A stretch of DNA of 12,011 bases from QQUD01 sp039029915 (GTDB lineage Bacteria; Chloroflexota; Anaerolineae; Promineifilales; Promineifilaceae). The stretch's first letter is position 1; every line of letters starts with the position of its first letter. Shown piece after piece: positions 5,881 to 12,011 of the stretch. The notes beneath the pieces were generated by a model that did no database searches, was not told where the DNA came from, and was given only the letters and a program-made list of their open reading frames with translations. The stretch lies in NCBI GenBank assembly GCA_039029915.1, contig JBCCFD010000230.1, positions 1 to 12,011 on the forward strand, given 5' to 3'. A program made the position numbers and the translations under genes.

Positions 5881-7296
5881 ATGACAAAAGCAGTCAGTGC
5901 ATCAATTGATGAAATGGACTTCCACGAAAATATATTAGGGACTATTGGCCAGACGCCTTTAGTTCGGCTTAACTCCATCGGAAGCGATCTTCCCTGCACC
6001 ATTTTGGTCAAAGTTGAATATTTCAATCCCGGTGGTTCTGTCAAAGATCGGATCGGGCCATCAATCATCGAAGATGCAGAGCGCTCTGGCAGATTAAAGC
6101 CCGGTGGTACCATCGTCGAATCGACGTCAGGAAATACCGGCGTGGGTCTGGCAATTGCCGCAGCAATTAAAGGATATCGCACGATTTTTGTGATGCCAGA
6201 CAAGATGTCACAGGAAAAAATTCAGCTACTCCGCGCCTATGGTGCTCGGGTCGTTGTTACACCAACGGCCGTTGAACCCGACGACCCTCGGTCTTACTAT
6301 TCCGTGGCTAACCAGCTTGTCGAAGATACGCCAAACGCCATTTTGGCCAATCAGTATCACAATCCAGTCAATCCGCAAACGCATGTTGAATCAACTGGAC
6401 CTGAAATTTGGGAACAAACAAAAGGTAAGATTACCCACTTTGTGGCTGGTATGGGCACGGGCGGAACGATTAGCGGTGTTGGTAAATACCTCAAAGAAAA
6501 AAACCAAAACGTGCAAATTGTGGGCGTTGATCCGATAGGCTCCATTCTTTTTGAGCTTCACAAAAGCGGTCAATTCACCAAAGCAGATGGGTATAAAGTG
6601 GAAGGCATTGGGGAGGATTTCCTACCAAGCACAACAGATTTAAGCGTAGTCGACACAGTTGTTCAGGTTAATGACCGCGAATGCTTTCTGATGACTCGCC
6701 GCTTAGTTCGTGAAGAAGGTATCTTTGCAGGCGGCTCATGTGGCGCAGCCATCATTGGGGCAATCAAATATGCCAGACAGCAAAATCTCACTGAAGATGA
6801 TGTCGTGGTGATTATTTTGCCCGATTCAGGGTCACGTTACTTGAGTAAAATCTATAACGATGACTGGATGCGTGAAAATAGCTTCCTCGAACGAGCCTGG
6901 GTTGATTTTCGAGCGAGCGATGTGCAAAGTGGAAAAGATGCTACAGATATTCTTACGGCTCGCACAACAGACAATATGAAAGATGTCATTGGTGTGCTAA
7001 AGGAGAACAACATTTCTCAGCTGCCCGTTGTTGATAAAAATGACCTTTTAGTCGGCATTGTCACAGAAATTGACCTTCTAAACCATATGCTTCTCACAGA
7101 CCATGTCCACGAGCCAGATGAAACCATTGAATCAATTGTTGATCCAAATGTTCCTGTTGTACGCCCCAACACGCCATTGGAAACCTTAATGGCCATTTTT
7201 AGCAACCGCAACGTCGTTGTCATCGCCACAGATGGCAAAATACAGGGCATCTTAACAAAAATAGATATCCTTGATTTTGTATCATCTCAAATATGA
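5881..7296 (+). CDS. cbs: Cystathionine beta-synthase with C-terminal CBS-domain pair
   Basis: This PLP enzyme condenses serine (or an activated serine) with homocysteine to give cystathionine, the first step of transsulfuration. The catalytic domain is about residues 15-335. Lys55 in GGSVKDR binds PLP, STSGNTG at 81-87 holds the substrate, GMGTGGT at 190-196 grips the cofactor phosphate, and Ser318 in LPDSGSRY lies near the pyridine nitrogen. Segments such as YYSVAN, QYHNPVNPQTH, VGVDPIGSIL and YKVEGIGEDF, and the WMRENSF end, fit cystathionine beta-synthase better than plain cysteine synthase. Residues about 355-405 and 418-470 form two CBS motifs, a regulatory Bateman module for adenosyl ligands. 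The heme-binding N-terminal extension of animal enzymes is absent. No partner transsulfuration gene lies in the window. The 471-residue length is typical. Confidence 0.9.
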   Translation: MTKAVSASIDEMDFHENILGTIGQTPLVRLNSIGSDLPCTILVKVEYFNPGGSVKDRIGPSIIEDAERSGRLKPGGTIVESTSGNTGVGLAIAAAIKGYRTIFVMPDKMSQEKIQLLRAYGARVVVTPTAVEPDDPRSYYSVANQLVEDTPNAILANQYHNPVNPQTHVESTGPEIWEQTKGKITHFVAGMGTGGTISGVGKYLKEKNQNVQIVGVDPIGSILFELHKSGQFTKADGYKVEGIGEDFLPSTTDLSVVDTVVQVNDRECFLMTRRLVREEGIFAGGSCGAAIIGAIKYARQQNLTEDDVVVIILPDSGSRYLSKIYNDDWMRENSFLERAWVDFRASDVQSGKDATDILTARTTDNMKDVIGVLKENNISQLPVVDKNDLLVGIVTEIDLLNHMLLTDHVHEPDETIESIVDPNVPVVRPNTPLETLMAIFSNRNVVVIATDGKIQGILTKIDILDFVSSQI

Positions 7297-7358
7297 GACG
7301 AACTTAGCTTAGCCTAATATGCATGTATCTTTGACAATACCTCATGACAATCTTCACC

Positions 7359-7394
7359 GGAGGTAATCAAAATTTGCACAGGACGTTAAGTTAA
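7359..7394 (+). other. Strong orphan Shine-Dalgarno with a 6-codon mini-ORF
   Basis: GGAGGTAATC (7359-7368) nearly matches the full anti-SD complement, yet no gene starts behind it. A TTG at 7374 opens only MHRTLS before a stop at 7392-7394. It may be a leader peptide for the MoxR operon, a decayed gene start, or chance. Nothing else shows that it is translated. Confidence 0.2.
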
Positions 7395-7505
7395 AAATAT
7401 ATTTAAGTAATTTTCAACAAAACTCTTGAATATAAAATTGGGCAATGCACTTAAGTATGACCCTTGGTAAAGTAAATCAAAACCCCAATAAAGAAGACGC
7501 AGTTT

Positions 7506-8444
7506 ATGATTGAATCAAATGCAAAAAAGCTAAAAGAAAATATCCAAAAAGTCATCATTGGGAAAGATGACATCATTGAACTGGCCCTTATCGCCATGCT
7601 GTGTGAGGGGCATTTACTGCTCGAAGATGTACCGGGTACGGGTAAAACCATGCTCGCAAAAACGATTGCGGCCTCGCTTGGCTCAACGTTTAGACGGGTG
7701 CAATTTACACCGGATTTGCTGCCATCAGACGTAACGGGTATTTACTATTTTGACCAAAAAGAAAAAGAGTTTGAGTTTAGAGCTGGCCCAATTTTTTCTG
7801 AAATATTGTTGGCTGATGAGATTAACCGAGCAACCCCTCGAACCCAATCTGCTTTACTTGAAGCAATGCAGGAACGGCAGGTCACGATTGATATCACAAC
7901 CCACAAGCTACCACGGCCGTTTCTTGTTCTCGCCACCCAAAATCCTGTTGAACTGGAAGGAACCTTCCCCCTCCCCGAAGCCCAGCTTGATCGGTTTATT
8001 ATGAAGGTAGCGATGGGATATCCTTCTGACAGTGAAGAGAATGAAATTTTGCTTCGTTTTGAACGCCAAGACCCCCTATTGACTCTTGAACCTGTGCTAC
8101 AACCTGAAGATATCGTCGCCATGCAGGACGAGGTACGAAAGGTGCGGGTTGAAGAATCGATTCGACAATATATCGTCAATGTTTGCAGAGCCACTCGGGA
8201 CCATGAAGATATAGAGCTAGGTGCTAGCCCACGAGCAACGATGGCGCTCTATCGCACCTGCCAAGCAATGGCGGCAATTCGAGGCCGCGACTTTGTGATT
8301 CCAGACGACGTCAAAGTGATGGCTCCATTTGTGCTGACTCATCGCCTCATGATTAACCCACAGACCCGCTTGCGAGGCCGAAAACCAGCCGACATTATGC
8401 GCGATGTCGTTAATGTGGTGCCGGTTCCTGTAGAAAGCGAATGA
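7506..8444 (+). CDS. MoxR-family AAA+ ATPase
   Basis: The 312 residues match the length and motifs of MoxR ATPases, chaperone-like AAA+ proteins that act with von Willebrand-type partners in envelope or complex assembly. The Walker A is VPGTGKT (42-48), the Walker B ILLADE (100-105), sensor 1 Asn146 in ATQNPVE, the LDRF arginine finger region at 161-164, and the sensor-2 stretch GASPRATMAL near 239-248. No membrane segment is seen, so it is cytoplasmic. The ribosome-binding site upstream of the ATG is weak. The gene ends in a 4-base ATGA overlap with the DUF58 gene, showing translational coupling and a shared operon. It carries one ACGGCCGT. The 209-bp gap upstream lacks a clear promoter or terminator. 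Confidence 0.96.
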   Translation: MIESNAKKLKENIQKVIIGKDDIIELALIAMLCEGHLLLEDVPGTGKTMLAKTIAASLGSTFRRVQFTPDLLPSDVTGIYYFDQKEKEFEFRAGPIFSEILLADEINRATPRTQSALLEAMQERQVTIDITTHKLPRPFLVLATQNPVELEGTFPLPEAQLDRFIMKVAMGYPSDSEENEILLRFERQDPLLTLEPVLQPEDIVAMQDEVRKVRVEESIRQYIVNVCRATRDHEDIELGASPRATMALYRTCQAMAAIRGRDFVIPDDVKVMAPFVLTHRLMINPQTRLRGRKPADIMRDVVNVVPVPVESE

Positions 8445-9901
8445 CCGATAATTTTAATGATATTCACCTGATTGTTCGGGAGAACACGAGAGCCTCTCGC
8501 AAAAAGGCGCGGCAAAATATCATGCAGGCAGCTGTAGCTGGTAAGGGCATTGATATGCATGACGTGGCGCAAGCTCGAGGCTTGGTACTGCGCGAACGTG
8601 AAAACTCAATTTTTAGCGATGCTTGGGTCCCTTTGGCAGTGCTTTTTATCATCATAGGCTTTTTTGCAGATCGCAATTCTGCGATGCTTGCCCTTGGATT
8701 TGCCCTGCTCTGCATCGTGTGGGTGAGTACGATTTGGAAAAATCTGGCCCTATTTGGCGTCACCTATGAGCGCAGTTTTAATCGAACGCGCGTGTTCCCC
8801 GGAGAAGCGATTGAATTTACCCTAAAGGTGGGCAACGATAAGCTACTGCCGCTCACTTGGCTTCAGTTCAGGGATGAGTTACCGATTGCGATTGAGTCTG
8901 AGCTAGCAATTTCTCAGGCTGCTAGTGAGATCACAGGTAAATACACGCTTCAAAATACCTTTTCACTATACGGCCGTGAATCGACTGAACGAACAGTGAC
9001 CCTGCGCTTTCCCCAACGAGGCTACTACATCGTGGGTCCGGTAAGCTACGCGTCAGGCGATATTTTCACCCTTTTCACGGTCGAAAGGACACACCAATAT
9101 ATTGATAATTTGGTGGTGTACCCTCAAATTTTCCCGCTTGAAGCGTTAGACCTACCCCCAAAAGAGCCGTTTGGCGATATTCGGGTTCACCAAAGCTTAT
9201 TTACGGATCCCATTAAAACCCAGGGTGTGCGCGATTACCAATACGGCGATCGGTTTCGAGATGTGCACTGGAAAGCGTCAGCCCGACGGGGTTATTTACA
9301 AACAAAAGTCTACGATCCATCAGTTGGCATGACAATTGCGGTCTTTTTAAATGTGGCCACTATGCCCAGACATTGGATGGGCTTTGAACCTGAAAAGCTC
9401 GAACGGTCCATTAGTGTAGCTGGATCGATTTTAAACTACGGTATTCAACAAGATTGGGCCGTTGGTGTCTATGCGAATGGCTCAGTGCCTAACTCTGATC
9501 AACCAATCCGCGTTCCGCCCAGCCGCTCACCCAATCAATTGGGGCATACGCTAGAGGCGCTGGCGGCCGTTACTGAATACGCTACAGGTTCTATTGAGCG
9601 TCTCTTGCTGCGGGAAAGCCCGAGTATTCCATGGTCAAGTACGATTGTGCTGGTAACGGCCGTTGTCACCGACGAGATTATAGTAGCCCTTGTGCGGTTG
9701 AAGGAAGCTGGTCGTCGGGTTGTGCTCCTGTCACTTGCTGACGAACCGCCACCAAAGGGGCTAGGTAATCTATTGACCTACCATATTCCGGCAACCGTAC
9801 CCGCCTTCCAAAAAGGCATCAAGGCTAGCAACGCCACAGAAGCGGCATTGAATGCGATCCCATCACCCGAACCGGTATCTATTGAGTTGGAGAAAGCGTA
9901 A
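8441..9901 (+). CDS. DUF58 domain membrane protein (MoxR partner)
   Basis: This 486-residue protein has an N-terminal cytoplasmic stretch, a hydrophobic hairpin at about 62-100 (WVPLAVLFIIIGFF and LALGFALLCIVWV), and a long soluble region. The DUF58 signature lies at about 266-291: YQYGDRFRDVHWKASARRG followed by LQTKVYDPS. DUF58 proteins are distant von Willebrand factor A-like proteins that are almost always encoded next to MoxR, and the four-base overlap with the ATPase gene supports that pairing here. The region before the signature (about 105-215) resembles beta-rich domains of this family. The function is inferred from context: an adaptor or partner of the ATPase at the inner membrane. 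Two ACGGCCGT elements (8970, 9656) and the variant at 9563 lie in the gene. Confidence 0.93.
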   Translation: MTDNFNDIHLIVRENTRASRKKARQNIMQAAVAGKGIDMHDVAQARGLVLRERENSIFSDAWVPLAVLFIIIGFFADRNSAMLALGFALLCIVWVSTIWKNLALFGVTYERSFNRTRVFPGEAIEFTLKVGNDKLLPLTWLQFRDELPIAIESELAISQAASEITGKYTLQNTFSLYGRESTERTVTLRFPQRGYYIVGPVSYASGDIFTLFTVERTHQYIDNLVVYPQIFPLEALDLPPKEPFGDIRVHQSLFTDPIKTQGVRDYQYGDRFRDVHWKASARRGYLQTKVYDPSVGMTIAVFLNVATMPRHWMGFEPEKLERSISVAGSILNYGIQQDWAVGVYANGSVPNSDQPIRVPPSRSPNQLGHTLEALAAVTEYATGSIERLLLRESPSIPWSSTIVLVTAVVTDEIIVALVRLKEAGRRVVLLSLADEPPPKGLGNLLTYHIPATVPAFQKGIKASNATEAALNAIPSPEPVSIELEKA

Positions 9902-9903
9902 CC

Positions 9904-11457
9904 GTGGCCCAAGCGCGCATCACTCCCAGCCCCGTATTCACAGAGGCTCGACTTAAACAGATAATGCTGGCATGGAAGTATGTGCATCATGAAATGCTGG
10001 CGCTGTGCTACGTGATTATGGATGCGGCACTGCTCACACCGCTGGCGTTAGGAATTATGCAGTGGGCCCGATTTTGGCCGCCAGCCTCATTCTTTCTATG
10101 GATCGGCTGCTTAATGTTATTTGCGTTTAATTATAGCCGCCTCTTAGCCAAGCTTGGGCTAAACGAAGATCAAATGCCGCTTTTAACAGCAGTGGCGTTA
10201 TTAACAACCATTTACCTTTCAATTCGGGCGATTGTTTACTCCCCAGACAGCTTTTTTGATCCAAGTTGGCTGCGCGTCCTGCTTCAGGATTTAACAACAT
10301 CAGGCGGGATACGATGGCCTCAGGCGCTGGGCATCCTATTTTTGGTATTAATTGCTTGGATGCGTGGCTTGCGCCTAGCTACTCGGGAAGTGGATATCAA
10401 CATGATTGGTCTCCGCTTGCGCCTAGGTGGGCTGATCTTGTCCCCACTGATTGTTTGGTTTGGTCATTCACGGCTGATTTGGGATGTTTCTCCCTATCTA
10501 TTGCTCTTTTTGCTAGCTGGATTAACGGCCATTTCTCTCACGCGCGCTGAAGAAATCGAGAAAGGGCAGTCAGGCCACTCAGCGGCACTAAACCCCAAAT
10601 GGCTATCGATGATTTTAATCGCTGCTGGGGGCATTATAGTTATCGCCACACTCATTGCAGCCTTACTTAGCGGGGATTCTTTGCCAACTATTGTAGGTTG
10701 GCTAACGCCACTTGTCATCGCTATTCAATTTTTATTGGCCATCGCGGGACTCACGGCAATCGATTTATTTCTTCCAATCTGGCAAATTATTGAACGAAGC
10801 TTAACGCTCCTCGTTAATTTCCTTGTTTCCACGTTCGGCATTTTCCGACTATTAACCAAAATCGCCGCAAAATTAGAGCGGTTTAATACAAATCCAGAAG
10901 AAACGGCTACCGGTGCTCCACCCGAATTGCCACCGCCTACATTTGGTCAATTTTCGCTTGACTTATCTTATTTTCAACAATATTCCAATCTATTGGGCCT
11001 GTTGCTCATTATTGCCTTTATTCTAATTGTTGCTTTAACCGTGTCGATGAGTCGCCGAACGGTAACTTTTGATGAAGGGAACTCAGACCGCGTTGACCGG
11101 GATTCAAAAGATAATTCAGGTGAAGGGTTACTCGATAAACTCCTCTCCCGCATTGATGCGTGGCGCGATTGGCGAACGGCCGTTTCTATTCGGCGTATTT
11201 ATCGGCACATGTGCCGTGCCGCTGAGGCAAATGGGTTTCCGCGTCTAACGACCGAGACCCCTTATGAATACCTCAACACGTTAGCCCAAACGTGGCCAGA
11301 GAATCTAAAAGAGACGCGCATCATTACTCAAGCCTATGTCAAAATAAGGTATGGTGAGCTTCCAGAAAATAAGAAAGAGCTACAAACCATCATTAGCGCC
11401 TGGGAAACGCTAGAGCAAACAAAACCTATTGAAAACATTGCGGAACTAGACGAATAA
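9904..11457 (+). CDS. Multi-pass membrane protein with C-terminal DUF4129 domain
   Basis: The 517 residues carry a hydrophobic N-terminal region with several transmembrane segments (about 33-55, 61-82, 92-112, 140-156, 173-190, 195-212, 234-256, 265-290). Then come a Pro-rich linker (about 330-350), one more transmembrane segment (362-382) and a cytoplasmic DUF4129-like domain (about 425-505) with RRIYRHMCRAAEANGFPR and the ETPYEYLNTL pattern. This is the architecture of TgpA/transglutaminase membrane proteins minus the transglutaminase core: no Cys-His-Asp triad region is present. The likely start is the GTG at 9904, with GGAG at 9889-9892 11 bases upstream. An ATG at 9964 is the alternative. 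The gene follows DUF58 after 2 bp. It contains one ACGGCCGT at 11176. Confidence 0.85.
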   Translation: MAQARITPSPVFTEARLKQIMLAWKYVHHEMLALCYVIMDAALLTPLALGIMQWARFWPPASFFLWIGCLMLFAFNYSRLLAKLGLNEDQMPLLTAVALLTTIYLSIRAIVYSPDSFFDPSWLRVLLQDLTTSGGIRWPQALGILFLVLIAWMRGLRLATREVDINMIGLRLRLGGLILSPLIVWFGHSRLIWDVSPYLLLFLLAGLTAISLTRAEEIEKGQSGHSAALNPKWLSMILIAAGGIIVIATLIAALLSGDSLPTIVGWLTPLVIAIQFLLAIAGLTAIDLFLPIWQIIERSLTLLVNFLVSTFGIFRLLTKIAAKLERFNTNPEETATGAPPELPPPTFGQFSLDLSYFQQYSNLLGLLLIIAFILIVALTVSMSRRTVTFDEGNSDRVDRDSKDNSGEGLLDKLLSRIDAWRDWRTAVSIRRIYRHMCRAAEANGFPRLTTETPYEYLNTLAQTWPENLKETRIITQAYVKIRYGELPENKKELQTIISAWETLEQTKPIENIAELDE

Positions 11458-11463
11458 GCCTGT

Positions 11464-12011
11464 ATGAACACCCAACTCAATCGAAGCAATCTCTCTGCCA
11501 AAGAGTTCACCATGAAAGAAAGTAGTCAACGGGCCAAATGGGGTGCTATTTTCAGGCATCATCTGCTTTTCGTGGCGTGGGGCCTGATGGAGGTAGCGCT
11601 CATTGTGCCATTGGCTTATGCGCTGATGGGCTGGCTAGAAATTTTTCAACCAGTACAGCTAACGATCAGCTTACTTGTCCTTATTTTAATTCCTCTCTAC
11701 TTTTCCACCTTGCTGACAAAACTGAGGGTTCCTATGGAAACTCAGCAACAAATCATAATCGTGACCGTGATTTTTATAATCATCTGGGCCATTCGCACAT
11801 TTTTGTACGGAGGTGGCTCAATTTTTGATTTTAGCTGGGTGGGCCAGTTGCTTAGAAGCATAACCCAAACAAACAACAATGCCTGGCACAGTGATGTCGG
11901 GCTTTTTGCCATCATCGCCATCTGCTGGTGGCGCGGCATGCTGTTGATTACCCGAGAACTGAACGTGACCCGCTTTGGAGAACAGTTTCGGACCGGCGGT
12001 CTTTTTATTGC
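11464..12011 (+). CDS. Membrane protein paralogous to its upstream neighbour (runs off the right edge)
   Basis: The frame opens at the ATG at 11464 and stays open to the window end, with 182 codons visible. It has at least three or four hydrophobic segments (about 33-57, 65-80, 97-112, 146-160). It is recognisably homologous to the N-terminus of the preceding gene. IRTFLYGGGSIFDFSW matches IRAIVYSPDSFFDPSW, and WWRGMLLITREL matches WMRGLRLATREV. A start at 11512, with AAAGAG just upstream, is possible, because the 11464 ATG has only a weak ribosome-binding site. By operon logic (MoxR, DUF58, DUF4129, next) it may be the transglutaminase-bearing TgpA-like protein, but that domain would lie outside the window. 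The gene follows its neighbour after 6 bp. Confidence 0.85.
   Translation, partial: MNTQLNRSNLSAKEFTMKESSQRAKWGAIFRHHLLFVAWGLMEVALIVPLAYALMGWLEIFQPVQLTISLLVLILIPLYFSTLLTKLRVPMETQQQIIIVTVIFIIIWAIRTFLYGGGSIFDFSWVGQLLRSITQTNNNAWHSDVGLFAIIAICWWRGMLLITRELNVTRFGEQFRTGGLFI

Noticed and set aside
6239..6538. Plus-strand 99-codon frame inside cystathionine beta-synthase
   Set aside because: The overlapping true frame carries the PLP-site motifs; this frame lacks its own start signal.
7331..7336. Perfect TTGACA as a -35 for the MoxR operon
   Set aside because: No acceptable -10 lies 15-19 bp downstream.
7745..8194. Minus-strand 149-codon frame inside the MoxR gene
   Set aside because: The plus strand encodes intact Walker B and sensor motifs here; the antisense frame is Ser/Arg-rich with no family features.

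Overview
The window is ordinary bacterial chromosome with moderate GC. Intergenic regions are AT-rich and genes are tightly packed on both strands. There is no phage, transposon, plasmid or CRISPR signature. Several features would fit a Chloroflexota-like bacterium: a tRNA gene without encoded CCA, a cystathionine beta-synthase with C-terminal CBS domains, a MoxR/DUF58/DUF4129 operon, and an Ala/Pro-rich membrane-anchored repeat protein. No marker here proves the phylum, so this placement is a weak inference.

Layout. (1) Positions 1-1874: the 5' part of an acyl-CoA dehydrogenase gene (minus strand) diverges from a TetR-family regulator gene (plus strand). Their 197-bp intergenic region carries two copies of the palindrome TGAGTGCAACTCA, the probable operator. 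An SRPBCC (polyketide cyclase/START-like) gene follows the regulator. (2) Positions 1879-3810: a hairpin terminator lies between the convergent genes. It is followed on the minus strand by a 524-residue protein with an N-terminal membrane anchor and four near-identical units of about 52-57 residues separated by Ala/Pro linkers. That gene has a good sigma-70-like promoter. A class II tRNA-Leu(CAG) gene lies upstream of it. (3) Positions 3915-4795: a stand-alone cyclic-nucleotide-binding-domain protein and a 73-residue unknown protein. (4) Positions 4813-7296: a two-domain RNase HI whose second domain has lost nearly all catalytic residues, divergent from cystathionine beta-synthase. (5) Positions 7506-12011: a tight operon of a MoxR AAA+ ATPase, a DUF58 protein, a multi-pass membrane DUF4129 protein, and a second membrane protein that runs off the window. 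The last two are paralogous at their N-termini.

Functional picture. The left end looks like a lipid or CoA-ester catabolic locus under local TetR control. The right end is the widespread MoxR-DUF58-transglutaminase/DUF4129 type of cell-envelope operon. In that arrangement an AAA+ ATPase is thought to act with a von Willebrand-like DUF58 partner and membrane proteins. The middle genes look like independent housekeeping units.

Three things stand out. The 8-bp palindrome ACGGCCGT occurs 11 times, in seven genes and in all three reading frames, where about 0.2 copies are expected by chance; it resembles the highly iterated palindromes of cyanobacteria. The membrane-anchored repeat protein has no family I recognise, and its core motif is invariant although the DNA of the copies has diverged. 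The RNase HI carries a fused pseudo-RNase H domain that keeps the substrate-handle tryptophans but not the active site.
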